Of a stretch of 64,000 nucleotides of DNA, positions 23,731 to 38,700 are shown piece by piece. Position numbers and translations under genes: made by a program. Numbering within the stretch: position 1 is the first letter of the stretch; the number at the start of each line of letters is the position of its first letter. A model generated the notes under the pieces. The model was not told the DNA's origin. It saw nothing but the letters and a program-made list of their open reading frames with translations, and searched no databases. The stretch is from positions 171,540-235,539 of the forward strand of contig JAVTVY010047934.1 in assembly GCA_036873755.1 (NCBI GenBank). The letters are read 5' to 3'. This DNA comes from Hanleya hanleyi (lineage: Eukaryota; Mollusca; Polyplacophora; Lepidopleurida; Hanleyidae).

Positions 23731-26700
23731 CTGACAAATACAGAAAAAAAATATTGAAGGAGGCCTTCCAAAATAACAGTACAAGTTCAAAAATTCAGAC
23801 TATTAAATTGTATTGTTGAAATATTCCACAAAATAATAGCCATGCAGTTTTTACCCCTCGACCATTTTGGCCTCGGGGTATTGTCGTTGCCATGTACGTC
23901 CGTACGTCCGTCCGTTAACGCATTTTGGGCAAAACCGCTTGAGATACAACCACCAAATTTTCAACACTTATTTATCCAGTGCTAAGTCAGACGCCTATTG
24001 AAAGTGGCTTCCCTCGGCCCATATTTTACAGAGTTCTGCCCCTTTACAGATATATTAATTTCTATTTCTGTCCTATATGCCTGAATGTAACCAACTATAT
24101 CTGCAGAACTGTGTTCGGTATAGTTACTATATTTTGGAAACTTATTTATATTGTTGTATTCTACAAGCCAACGAAGGATTACTCGCCTTGGCTTATGGAG
24201 TTATGCCCCTTTCGGATGTAATAATCTCCAATTTTGTTATCTGTCGCTGAATGTACAAGTTAAATCTGCAGATCCATGTTCGGTACAGCTTATTTGTCTC
24301 GGTTCTTATTTTACAGAGTGCTAAGTCGGACGCCTTGCGGATGTAATAATCTCTGATTTTGCTATCTGTAGTTGAATGTACAAGTTATATCTGCAGATCT
24401 GTGTTCAGTACAGCTTATTCGTCTCGGTTCTTATTTTACAGTAGTGCTAAGTCAGACGCCTATCGAAAGTGGCTCCCCACGGCCCATACTTTACAGAGTT
24501 ATGCCCCTTTACTGATATATTAATTTCTATTTCTGTCCTATATGCTTGAATATAACGAACTATATCTGCAGAACTGTGTTCGGTATAGCTACTATATTTT
24601 GGAAACTTATTTATATTGTTGTATTCTACAAGCCAACAAAGCATAACTCGCCTCGGCTTATGGAGTTATGCCCCTTTCGGATGTAATAATCTCCAATTTT
24701 GTTATCTGTCGCTGAATGTACAAGTTAAATCTGCAGATCCATGTTCGGTACAGCTTATTTGTCTCCGTTCTTATTTTACAGAGTGCTAAGTCAGACGCCT
24801 ATCGAAAGTGGCTCCCCTCGACCCATAATTTACAGAGTTATGCCCCTTTACAGATATATAATTTTCTATTTCTGTCCTATATGCCTGAATGTACTACCGG
24901 TATATCTTGATCATCCCACATAGAACTATCTCTTCCCTAATTCACACTCACATGGGTCACAATCACTTGGGGAAAGCCGAGGGGTTTTAATTAGATCAAT
25001 CTCATGTTTTTGTTTGTTTTTTGTTGGATAACTGAATTCTGACATGGATTGCTCTTGGGGGGTTCTGTGAATTGGCGACTGAAAAGCACACAACCTACTT
25101 TCTTTGAAGACCTCCCCATTGACACTGGATTTTTAATAACTGGAGTTGTGAACAACGAAGAGTAATAAAGGGTTTAGATTCTGGAGATATGCCAAGCCAA
25201 ATTTTGAGTGCAAACAGGAGGTCTATAAACCATTCTGTAGTCGGGAGTTCCAACCTGGATTAGTCCAGCAAAATTTCATCCGCAGCATGGATGGTATCTC
25301 TTGTCTTCTGATAATCCCTCTAACAATTCAATCACAGGAAGTTGTATTTCCCACCATAAAATCTGGAGGTGATCAAATTTATTAGAACCGTAAGTTGACA
25401 AAATGGTTAAAAATCATGCATATAATCTATCATTTCTTTGCCATTTCAATGACTTTAGAGGGTGATTGAATATATAAAAGCCAACAATTCAATTTTGTCT
25501 CCAAAATTGTGGGTGATTGAATTTTGATAGGATTGAATTATTGAATTATGAGGGATTACCATATTCCTTGATACTCTGGTCTGCTGTATGTCCTACCTGC
25601 TGAAGTCTATCACAAATCTGTTTACCAGTGAGTCCTTCCTTGACAACCTGTATTATCACAATGTTTGTATGGACACCTGACACATCAATCTTCACAGCGG
25701 AATGGCCAGTCACAGCTGAAGCGGAAGTCAACTTTAGTATCACAATAAAGGGAGATTATTTTACTAGGCATATGTAGGAATGGAAGTAGTCTCCCCTGAT
25801 TGTGACAAGGGAGATAACCTCCCTTAAACTATTATATAGAGAAATATTTTATTGAGCAGGTTAGGGCACTCCCACTGTCTTTGCTGTTTTTGCTCAATAA
25901 GTCAGTTCACATAATGAATTCAGCAAAATCCTCTTGAGCCGCATAAAATGGTAGTAAAAAAATAAATTGTCATCTACCTAATTTGCATAAGAATAGGACA
26001 AACATCTGTCGCACTGTTTGAACAACATTGACTGGCTCCTCAAATGGCAAATTAATTTTAGGACATGGAACAAAAGATAAATTAATGCGCCTGAAGTTTT
26101 GAAGCATTGGTTAATTGGGAATCAAAAGTTATTGAGCAAAAACGACCATTTTTACCTCCAATTTATAGAGCGGGATGGCCCTAACCTGTTGAGATCTAAC
26201 ATATTTTCATTCATAATTGATGATAAATGAGTTTCTCTGGCAATAATATATCTGAAAGCTTCAGAAATGTAAGAATGTAGAAATATTAAAGATAAAAAAT
26301 GTGTATGATAAAAAATGTACCTCTAGACAAACTACGGCTGGATGGGTGTCGTTTCTATTTCCTCCACTAAGACCCCATAAAAAAATGCCTTGTTTCCCCA
26401 TCACCGCCCGCCCCGATTTATTTTTTTCTCACTTGCCTTGTTGGTGTTTCTTTTGGTGTGAAAATGAGGCTGAACGGACTCTAGTTTGCACCAGCGACTG
26501 TTGTGGCACGCTACGAATGCTTGTTGTGCCACGCTACAGCTGTTGTGGGGCAAGTTCGTGTGTGTGTGATCGTATTACCATCATCGCCAGTATTGGTATT
26601 TGTTGTTTGTAAAATTTCATCGACAGAGGGTAAAGTTTTAAAGAACTGGTTTGCGAAGTCAGTGAGTGACACAAAGTTTACGAGAGCTTTTTAAAGGTGA

Positions 26701-29700
26701 AATGCAAAGGTTCGGCTACATCACTTGATATTTGCAGTAAGATTGGAGAAATAATGTGTATATTAATTTTATTTCAGTTTTAAAACATTTGCTTGAGCCT
26801 AACAAAGTTAAAAACTAAAAAATGTAACACTATTATTTACGAAATTTCGATCCGTACATGATTACCTCCCCCTGGGGGCGCTGCGATACGTGACGTAGCA
26901 GTGGAACCAGCACAGTCTGCACAACATGATGTAGCTGCATTGCATTGTATGGAAATACCTCACATAGATAAGCCATTCGGAACTCCCGAGCGGAAATCTA
27001 CGAAGGGGACCGATTCTACGCTCGGGGGACGACAACATGAATTTCCTATGAATCTCCAGATGTGACGCGCCGGAACGGTTTAATACGCATGGGTCCGAAG
27101 CCCAATCACTCTCGCGGAAGCCTTAATCCCCGACCAGCAAATATTTCCCTGCGAGTCTCTGATTTACATCAGATATTCTAAAAACTGTTTATTCTTTTCA
27201 TTCGAAGCACGTTTCAATAGAAAACCATCAGTTTAAATGGTACACACGCCACGTATTGACAAGATATAATTCCCGTGACGTCACCACGCTCCAGTCCAAT
27301 ATGGCGTCAATGGCCTTCGAGGGACATCTCAAACCGGAGATCCCCGAGAAGTTGCGAATGATAGATAAGCTAGGCTATTGCTCACGAAGCCTTTACTTGT
27401 GTCATTCACGTTCACTGAAACGCATAACAGGTTGGTGATCATTCGCTACGGGGGATAAAAGAAAAAGTCGGAATTTACCAATCTATATTACCGATTCTCT
27501 CGGTATGACTGTCGCCCACGGCCCCTGCAGTGTCGCTGATTCTATCGTTGTCTGAAGGTTCTTTGCTCACAATAGGTTCGTGTTGGTAAGGCAGGGGCAC
27601 CCCTGCATTAACCATTGCCGTGAATTCTTCTTAATTCCTCTTCAGAAGAAGAGAAAGAAGTGTAAGAAAATTCCTCCGCATCGCTGTCGTTGTCTACACA
27701 TTCTCGTCTCGCGAGACTCCCTACTGCGAGAAAGAGTCTCACGGGTAAATGGGAGCCATCCCCCCAAAATTTGGGGGGTGAGTAGGCGGCGTATGATTTT
27801 TCGTCTGTATCCGGCTTGTCATTGACCTGCTGACTCCGCCGAGTTAGGAGCGAATTGCTAAACATAACGTGGGCTATATAATTGGGAAATGACTCTTTCC
27901 GTTTCGGAGCATATCAATCGCGAACAAATTATTGTCGGTATGTATACTTGGCCGTGAAAGCGAGTTATCTAATTAGTTCGCGAGTAGACACGGCTCTCTT
28001 TGAGAATGAATAGTCCCGGTCGAGCGAGTGATGTCATGCTGCCTCCCTTTGAGATTGGAGATTCAAAATGTCACCAGTTTACATGAGAGTCGCTTTGGTC
28101 TCCCGCGGGTAGACACGGCTCTCTTGGAGAATGGTTGTCTACATTCATGTTAGCCGCCATTTTTTTAGTGTGGTTCAACTATGACGTCACAGCCTCTGGT
28201 GGAAAAGCTCCGAATCAAGGGGAGATAAGCGATGCGCTATTTTCAAGCCGCTGATCATACACGTGTTTTATTTCTCTTTAAAAAATAAAACTTATCACCA
28301 GATTTCGTTCATTGATGGTTGTATAATTTATTATCATCATAAAAAGGAAAAGGAAATGCCTTTTTCTTACTTTTAATACCTTTGCATTTCACCTTTAACG
28401 AATTTGCAGCTGATGATCTAGACTCGTCACAGGAGAGCATCGATACGGAGTTCAACAATGGAGTAGTCAGTGTCAAAATTGGAAGGAGCCGCCAAGAGGA
28501 TGGCATGGTCGTCGGCGCAGAGGAACTGTTGGGGACTGTTGCTGGGGCTCTGGGGATTTATGTGAACTTCAGCATTTGAAAATTGATGGAACCTTCGACA
28601 TAAAACCCCAAAGCAGATATGCTTTTCAATTAATGATGGCAGCTGCTCAATCCACGAACTCCCCCCCAAATGGAATGGAATTAATTCGAAAGCAAAGCTT
28701 TAGCCAATGTATTTATTCAGTCTCTAGCAAGACCATGTACAAAATGAAACTTTAAAATGAATTGTATATGTATCATTTTAGGACCAAATTAGACTATCAC
28801 TATCTTAATATCAGTGGATTCTTGAATGAACTGAACCATTCCTATGCCCTTCCGAAAATAAAAAAAAAGGACCGCCCGTCCGAAGTCAGTGATGGGAAAC
28901 AAGGCATTTTTTTTTATGGGACCTAATTAACGCGACGTTAACCCTTATTTCTCTCTCTCTCCTCCACTAATTTATCAAATACCCCTTGCATTAGTATTTT
29001 TATCATATCAATTATGTGATTAAACATTAACCAAGATGATACTTTAAAGTAATGCATCCTGGTCAGAACTAATAGAAAGATTTTGGTTAAAGGTGAACTG
29101 CAAAGCTTTCCAATGTTTTGTTAAAATGTCAGAAATCAAGGCCTTTGTAGTTATAGTAGTTTATGTGTGGTAATAGTTCTGTGGATTATGTTCTTCTTCC
29201 GAGTATATGATGAGTCAAAACTTACACCACCAGATAACGAGGGCCACAACTTCCAAAAATGTCATTGATTGCCTCCCATTGTTTTTGAAACGTAATAATG
29301 TAAAAGTGGTCCTCACTCATTCATCTGATATAGCATGACCTGATGTAAAATGATACATTAACTAAAACTTGAATGAAGGAGACCTCAATAACGTCATAAC
29401 GTTCCACAAGCAAAGAGAGACAAGCGATGCAAGTTTTCAATACGGATTTATAACAGGATAACTTGAATATTGTTATTAGTACAATTTAGCAAAATATCTT
29501 CATCCCAAAAATCGTATAACAGTTATATCACATAACACAAGATGTATGTAAGCAACATTTTAGAAAAAAAATAAAAGCTTTACAGTTCACCATTAACGTC
29601 ATCATATTATTGCTACATGTATGATGAAAAATCCCTCATATGTAAAACACCAAGAATTGACAAATAGTTAGCATAATTGCCTGCTTATTATAAAACTCCT

Positions 29701-32700
29701 GTCATGCCACCAAGTGTTCACAGAATGACAGAATACCTGTGGTATGTAACTTACTTATTCATACAATTTTGAGACATTTATGCACTAAAAACAATTCAAC
29801 AAACAAATGCACTTTGGAGGGATGGGTTCGTATACTGATGCACAGGGTCCTTAATTTCAAAAATTCATATCTACCAATCAGCAGCCTTGTACATGTAGTT
29901 GGAAGATATCTTTCACTGTTATGTACATTCTGGCTGCCTGCAGTGGATATATAGTGCATGCCCCCCATTTATATCGGACTCGCACCTTTTGCTATGGTTC
30001 TGGCATTCTCATGATCCACCTTAAGTCTGGGAAGTATGTTGTCCATTGAGAAGAGAGCAGCTGCTGCCAGGATGCCCACCTGTCTCATTCCTCCACCCAA
30101 GGCTTTACGCATTCTTACAGCCCTGCGCATAGAAAAGTACAGAATTACAGTACATAGACACATTTATAAAGCTCAACAGGATCCAAAACTTCCAAGAGAC
30201 AGGTGGCACCTTCTCTCTATCAATCCAAAGATTGCCATGCTTATTCGTTTTGACACCTGTATAGATGGCATATTGTTCTTGAATTATTACAAGTTAATTT
30301 TCGAATTATTAAATCATTTAAGAATCAATCGCTAAAATTTGAGTCAAATCCTGGTCAGCATATCTTATAAATTTGATCATCCTCTAGGATGAAAATTAGA
30401 AGAAATAAAATATCTACCAGTATGTTCTCTAACATGTTTTGTACCATTTTATCAACTTCCTAGCTCTTTCATAAATTTTGCAATCTTGACCCCTCATTAT
30501 AGTGACGTTCATTACAACAGAAACTTCATTATAATGACAAAGTATACAGACACAAATGTACCTAAATACAGATATTCTCTATTATTTATAACAGTATTTA
30601 TTCTGATAGGGAGATTGCGTGCCCTTTCTATACTACTCATCGCGCATGCGCAGTCGACCCATTCTACTGTAGGGTGCAAGCCTGGCCCATGGAATCTCAG
30701 GTAATGAAAACCTCAGGTCTTTCGCCCCACCCTATCCTGTGCCACACCTATGCGACCCGCTGTGCAGTGAGTAAAGCAGAGGAGGAGGAGGAGTAGGAGG
30801 AGGAGTAGGAGTAGTAAGAGGAGTAGGAGGAGGAGGAGGAGGAGTAGGACGAAGAGGAGGAGTAGGAGGAGGAGTAGTAGTAGGAGGAGTAGTAGTAGGA
30901 GGAGTAGGAGTAGGAGGAGTAGGAGGAGTAGGAGGAGTAGGAGGAGGAGGAGGAGGAGGAGGAGTAGGAGGAGGAGGAGGAGGGGGAGTAGGAGGAGGAG
31001 GAGGGGTAGGAGGAGGAGGAGGAGGACATGCCACGGATTATACTAGGTAGATGTTTAGACCACACCAATTTAATTTTTGTTTCATGGGCAGATTTTATTT
31101 TTTCCACTGGAGGCGACAATAAATATAGAACTGGACCAGACAAGTGGAGGAAACCCATCTACTCGCAGAAGGAAAAGGGGAAGGGGGGGGGACTTGAAAT
31201 GTCTAGTTTTATTTTTATTATCATCTCTAATCTTGAAAAAATAAAATCTGCCCGTGAAAAAAAACAACAAATGTTCTTGGTTTGGCCTTACTGTAATAGT
31301 GATGTGAATAGTACTTACATTGAGATGAATTCATTTGAACCGGCTATCAAGGACATAGCAGGGCACCCTAAACCCTAAAGTACAAGAACAATATAGGAAT
31401 GTTCTGAGGGGGGAATCATTAGCCGTAGAAGGCACGAAATGACATCATTGCCCATCATGGCCATGTGACAGTACTTGGCGGTCTGGCAACGAGCCATTCG
31501 CTGACATTGACAATGTGGATTATTTTATTAACACCCATTTACCGGCGATGTCTTTGTGTACAAGTGCATATTTAACCTTGTGACAATCAGATCTTTCAAG
31601 TTGTTCTGTGTGTAAGTATTTTGAATGTCATTATAATACCTACTTTTTGCAGTACCGCTATTACCAGTATTTAAGCACCATCTGGTGCCTAACCTTGGCG
31701 TGACGTCATGTCACCAGCGACATCGTTTTGCATATCCAGTAGTGAAAAATTCCTATCTCGGGATGTCTGTATTACTTATTTATTTTGATCATTAATAGAC
31801 GAATGTTAATCAACTCTCTTTTATGATTATATTCATATGAACTTACAAATTTATTACTCAAATCTAAAATTTCTTCCCAGTTTTTGTCCCCTAAGGTTTA
31901 ATAAGTCCAGTTGTCAAATGCAGTGATAAAATTACCGCAATAGTCAACTTTTTAATTCTGTCAATTCTGCGGGGATTTATCAAATGTACACTATTAATTA
32001 ACACTTAACCAGGTCCACCCTACATGTATAATCTGGGGTCAAATTTTGGGAAGTTTGTCATGTAAGGATCTTCAAACCGGGAACACTGTGTGCAATACAT
32101 CTTGTCAGGTAGCTTTTCCACGTTTAACATGGTTTCCTACATGTAGTCACCTATTGTGGTTTCCTTACATGACGAATAGGCCCAAATTTTAACTAGCCTG
32201 ATACATTTGATAATGCCCTTAATTTACAAAAAATATCTTGCTCCCAAAATACTTGATCAATCGATCATTTCTAGACAGGAAATGGCCCTTCTCATGATTG
32301 AATTATCATTACAGTGAAACCTTCGAATACCAACACTTGGGTAAACTGACAAATCTCTAAATACTGACACTATCCATGGACTCATTACTTTAATTTAAAG
32401 TAGGCCGACAGTGATTGTAAAAACTGTAAATACCGACACCTGGGTAAATCGACCAACCTCTAAATACTGACATATCCATGGTGCCACTACTTAAATTTAA
32501 ATGAACCTTGATAAACCAGAACCCTGTCAAAATCAACACAATAATGTGGTCCCAAGCATGGTCAGTATACAGAGGTTTCACTGAACAACATTCACCATAT
32601 GAGCATATATCAGTCTGAATTACCTTTGAGAAGCAGACACTGACAGAGTCAACATATTTTGTAATTTCAGACGGGGGAACATCCAGTGCTGTTGCTGCAT

Positions 32701-35700
32701 TCCACAACCTAGCCCCATCCATATGAAATGCAAATCCATTCTCCTGTGCAATGTCATGGACCTATAAAGTAATGATACTCATCCATTTTGAATTGAATAA
32801 TTTGGCCACATACGATTACTCTGGAAATAAAGCTGGAGAACCTTTCACAATGGTTCTGTATGAAGATATAAAACATGTCTGTAAAGTTTTAAATGGTTCA
32901 TACATTTGTAATCAAATTCTAAACTAATGCTCCTACAGTGAGTTTGTATTGTCTGGTACTTTTATATCGGAGAGTTTTATTTTAGAGAAACAAATTATCT
33001 TATAGTGAGTTTATATTACTTGGTATTTTTATATCGAATCAACTGATTTCTGTATGCGTCTTAACTTTGTTATTGATGCAGTTATATTTTTTACCGTCAT
33101 CATTGTAAAAACGAATTTGAATAAAGATTTGATTTGAGATTTGATTTGATCTGTATGACTTAAAAAAGTTCAGAATAGAACATATAAACTGGTTACTAAT
33201 GATGTAATTAATTTATCACATATACACAACTCAGAATACATGGGACTTTATTGTCTTATCTTGTAGAGCCTCCTAATTGGTTGTGAGAAGTATGGGAGGG
33301 GGAGACTCGAACTATTTACAGAGCAACACCCAAACATTGTTTGTTTCCAACCCTGCCAAGCTGTAATTTTACACTCAGTATCTTAATAATGTCATAACTT
33401 ACACCAATGAATGCTAACCATTCAGGATAGGACAATCCCACCTTCAAACCCAACCCTTCCAAACCAGTCTGACCTCTTTTATAAAGCTGAGGGGAAGAAC
33501 TTTCCCTCCGCAACGGTTGTGGGAGTTTTCCACACATATTAAGGCAGTCAGCGGTGCATGTGGATCTGTCTTCGAACGAATTGAATTCTTGATCTCATCG
33601 ATGTCAAATGTACCATCGGGTTTAGTTCTCAGAACACGTGAGTGCACTCCTGCAATCTGAAACCCACACAAATGATGAATTACTATTTAAACAAGCAAAT
33701 TTAACATTCACCAGATCTCTTGATAAAGGCTCCGGCATGAGAGTCAGAAGCTTGTTAAATGGCTGGTGGGGATCTTTATACAATTTTATTAACCTGTCAC
33801 CTCCCTCATGTAACATGACATCAACTTAATTGCCAGCGCGAGGTCCCTGGACTGGCACAGTTGGAAGAGCAAGCTTTAACTTGGTTTATTGGGTTACATA
33901 TAGGACACATGTACTTTGCGTTGACAATGACAATTTAACTGGTTTCGTGTTACATAAGCGATGTTAAATTTCTGGATAAGTGTTCACGTGTCATGCAAAT
34001 AAATGAAAACACAATTCGTCACGTGATTGAGAGAGTTATAATACGTCATGAAGGTTTGGGACCATTCTCTAAGAAATTACAGTCCTATCACTGAACTATG
34101 GTTAAATGGATTAAGCTCAATAATGGGGTGCTGACTACACTATATGCTGCGTTGGAAGTTCCTCGGGTGCAGACACATTCCAAAGGGTGGTTCTGAAAAA
34201 TGTAGTAATATGGTGTTTAGCAATGTTATATCTAAATCAGGGCGATGGTTGTGACTGGGTGGCAATTCTTCCCTTGTGATATTGGTTTTATCGATTTAAT
34301 ATGGGGTTGGTGATGTATTCCAGACAGGAAGAGGATGAATGAGGAGGAGCAATGCACAAGAATAGGGTCGTTCTGACATTATGCTATTCAGGTGTGTGCT
34401 GCAACAACCAGGTGGAAAGTTGTGTTGATCCTCCTTGTTCATGAATGTAGATGTGGGACCCATTAAATAATAGTATTACAATTTTATCAGAGTGTCTATA
34501 TGCCCACTGTAACTGTAGTCAGGTGAAGAGAGCAATCTGAATAAAACCAGATCTAAACAAAAACGCTCCCATCTGACATGTCGCTGATTTTAGATCTGGG
34601 ACCGACAAAGCCGGGTTTCCATGTTCAAATACATAGCTCTCGGCAGATCAAAGTCATGTATCTGGCCCATCTCACAAATTGTGGCGAGGGGGTGAATTGC
34701 ATGATACTGGGTATGTAAAACTTATCTTCTCGTACATTTTAACTTGTATTAGATCAATTCTTAATTCTCTAGAAACTATGACGATATTTGATTAACATAA
34801 ATAGAATTTAGGTATATTGTGCAATACCAGGAGACATTTCTCTGCTAATAATATCACAAGGTCACAGTTGTGGTCTGAGCTTGACATCTCAAACATCTCT
34901 GAACTGGGCAAAAGCTCTGTGATTGTCCAGCATAGGTATAGGAAGCGGGGGGCCCAAACCTAGCCTAACCTAGCATCAGTATGGTACTCAGAAGACAGGA
35001 AACAGGAGTGTTGGTCTCGGATCTAAATGAGACTTTTTTTTAGATCTGGTTGAATCAGAGTTTACCTGTGCTGATCCACCTTGTTCATAGATGTAGCTGT
35101 GGGACTGATCACCCACCATCATCTCCAATCCCCGCCCTTGACAGTGTACCATCACTGCAGAAAACAGAAATCTTCTCTGTCTAAGACAAATAAGAATGAG
35201 ATATCTGCACTTTCCATTAACGATTCACAAGTTTTTTAATTGAATTTTCAAACTGGAGTTATCACATCTAGGCATAGACATTATAGACAGAGATAAACAT
35301 CCTCCTTGTACATCCAATAATTGAAGAAGTATACTATTGTGCTCGTTTTTTATAAATATTACAACTGAGCCTCTGCTTCATCTATTATAAGGGAAAATAA
35401 ATTATTGATATACATAATGTAGTATAGATCTGGTCATAAATCCTGTATCACATTGATTGATTTGATTGATTGTTTATTCACCATATACAAATAATATATA
35501 TATATGTACAAGTAGGGCATAAATACATAGAAATATGGCGGGAATAAAACCCCAGAGGGCTTGTTAAATCCCAGATAATTAATAATAATAATAATAGATT
35601 AGCATGAGACGCTGGGTGCGTTCACAAATATATCAATATGTGTAGTGAATTTTAGTTCTATAAGATATGTATAGTGGGAGCTCAGCATATATGCAAATAG

Positions 35701-38700
35701 ATCATAGAAACATTTTTTGTATAATATAGGTTTGTCTCGTGTCCCTTGTGATGGCCTGAGATGAGTTAACTCCAAGATTTACAATTTGAGTATAATTAGA
35801 AAGTACACCTTTCAGTACACTGATTCACATATCATGATAATTGAATGAGGTGCGATTTCAGTCGAGACTGAGATAGTGATTGTGATAGACATGATTTTAG
35901 GTCATTAGGTAGAGCATTCCATATTCGTGATGCTTTCGACTTTGTGCAATAAAATAATAGATTTGAGTGCACTCTCGCCTTATAGATTGAGATTGGCTTG
36001 TCGAGTGGGATAACAATGGACTTCAGAGAGTTTTGTAAAATAATTTGAATAGTTGGTAGGAATAGATAGGGGATTATTGAGATATCTGTGAGTAAATAAT
36101 AAAATTAGGAAGTTGTTTAACTGAAATAGGGGGAGGATGTTTAGTTGTTTCATTAAGGGACTGGAATGGGCATATTTACCACTGGAAGTTATTACACGGA
36201 TAATTCTCTTTTGTAATATCACAAGTGTGTTGAGATGAGTTGAGAATGTGTTTCCCCATATTAAATTACAGTAAGATACGTAAGAATAGAACAAAGAATA
36301 GTACAGCATAATCAAGGTTTTCCTGTTGAGGCAGTTCCGTATTGCGTTGATAACACCGATATTTCTCGAAATTTTTGAAGTTAGTTCGTCAATATGTGTT
36401 TGCCAATTTAATCTATCGTTAAAATAAACCCCGAGGAATTTAAAGCTAGAAACAGATTCAATTTCGGTGCCAAATATTGAAACCTTAGGGATATTTACAT
36501 TTGTTGATCTATTTGGTTTAAATAATATAAATTTGATTTTTTTCACGTTTAATGAAAGTTTGTTGCAGGAAAACCAGGCATGAAGCTTCTGTGACATATT
36601 TTCCGCAAGTCTAATAAAATCGGCATCGGATAGGGTAGCACTTGTATCGTCAGCAAAAAGATTAATGTCTAGAACCGATGTGGCCTTCGTAATGTCATTT
36701 ATATATATTGAGAATAGTATGGGTCCTAGTATTGATCCTTGTGGCACACCCGTACTGATAGGATTGAAAGAAGATATAAGTGCCGTTGTAGGATACACAT
36801 TGGCGTCGAGATGATAGATATGCTACGAAACCAGTTATTTGTGACACCCGGAAACCATAGTAATCAAGTTTATGTAAGAGGATCTCGTGATTTACTGTAT
36901 CAAAGGCTTTGGAAAGATCCAAGAAAGTAGTAATGCTGAACTGCTTTAGTTCCTTTGCAGCAACGAGTTTGTCGTATAAAGAAAAAACGGCAAGAAATGT
37001 AGAATGGTTTGCTCGAAATCCATATTGATTAGGGGAGATAATCATCTCTGCTTCTAGGAATGTCATCATCCTCAAAACAACAAGTTTTTCAAAGATTTTG
37101 CTGAAACATGGCAGAACAGAAATAGGGCGATAATTCTCGGCTAGGGTTTTGTTTCCAGATATGGTTTCTAAATTCTACAATTCAGTATCAGTGACATTCC
37201 AGGACTTTCAAGGACCTTTTAACTCATTTTCAATCATTTCATTAAATGAGTGATATGGTCCGATAACTGACCTCCGATAAATTCAGTTATAAGACCACCT
37301 TTTCACTGAAATAAAAAAATTAGACTGAAGCAGGCCTTGCATTTTGACAGGGCCGATCGGCCCCGGCCCCGTGAGCACTTTTCACGGTAGCTCCGGTGTA
37401 GCCTTGTTCCATACTACGGGAGAACAAGGCCCCGGCTGTAAACCAGTCACCAGATCGAGTTGTTGGGAAATTGCCGTACGGGCAATATTTGCCGAACCAA
37501 TTGACCATAACCAATAAAATAATTCGATTCTATGTCCACTTACCTTTCATAAAAATCCTTACGGAGTGAGCGTCCGTTTTTAGCTTGGCAAGAGATCGAA
37601 ACTCGGACGAGGGGGGTTAAACTGTCCATGTAAAACTTATCGATGTAAAGATGGCGGAGATGTGGACAGTTTTACCCCCCTCGTCCAAGTTTCGATCTCT
37701 TGCCAAGCTAAAAACGGACGGTCACTCATAAACAAGGATTTTTATGAAAGGTAAGTGGACATAGAATCGAATTATTTTATTGGTTATGGTCAATTGGGTC
37801 GGCAAATATTGCCCGTACGGCAATTTCCCAACAACTCGATCTGGTGACTGGTTTACAGCCGGGGCCTTGTTCTCACGTAGTATGGAACAAGGCTACACCG
37901 GAGCTATTTTCACGGGGATTATTCATCAAGTTAAATCACTCCAGTCTCCAGTGAGTATATTCCCTTATTATCTTCGTGGAATAAATCTAATCCTAGTACT
38001 GTGTCTTCTGTCTTGACGATTTGTGCTTGGGCCAAGAAAAAAAATATGTCTAGTTTCCGGTTACCCGACCGAGTCTAAATAAATCGTGCGAGTCTAATAA
38101 TTTTATCAGCAAATTCCAACGAAATCACAACGGAGACCGCGTTTTACAACAACAACAACAACCGTAAAGCGACGCGCCCACTGTCAGCATACCGTAAAGT
38201 GTGACGTGACTGTAGAGCAGCATGGCATGGCGGCCGGTTGACAATCTTTTCAGCAAATAAAGCACCTACTTCTAGGTCGGGAATCGAGAAATCAGCAACG
38301 TGATTACGGTTCAGTCGACCTGGTCATGTTCATCAGGACAATTTTAAACATATTCTCCATCAACTTCGAAAGAAATCTACTGATTTTATGGCTTGAAATG
38401 GCGTTTGTTGAAGCAGTGTTTCGCGGACACGGCAAGTGGTGTTCGTTTTCAGTGAAATCGGCGATGACACAGTCAAAGTCGCCGTCAAAGTCTAACCGAC
38501 CGGTACCATTTCTCCGCTAAAAAATCCAAAATTTCCCGATTGTTTTATTATGAAGGCATTGCAATAAACCCCCAAGATTCAAGCAAGTAATAATTCTTCG
38601 TTTTTCGAGAAATGGCGTGTTCAAATCGTTGTATTATCCCGTCTCGTTTCTCAAATTGCTCGCCGCTGGTACAGATCTCCATGATGTTCAAATTAATTTC

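Noticed and set aside
30732..31158. Poly-Pro and poly-Ser ORFs
   Set aside because: Artefacts of the GGAGGAGTA purine tract.
33840..33890. tRNA-like A-box words (GGCACAGTTGGAAGAGC)
   Set aside because: No B box at the right distance and no cloverleaf.
37320..38016. Twin ORFs starting MVMVNW on opposite strands
   Set aside because: Same sequence read from the two arms of the palindrome.
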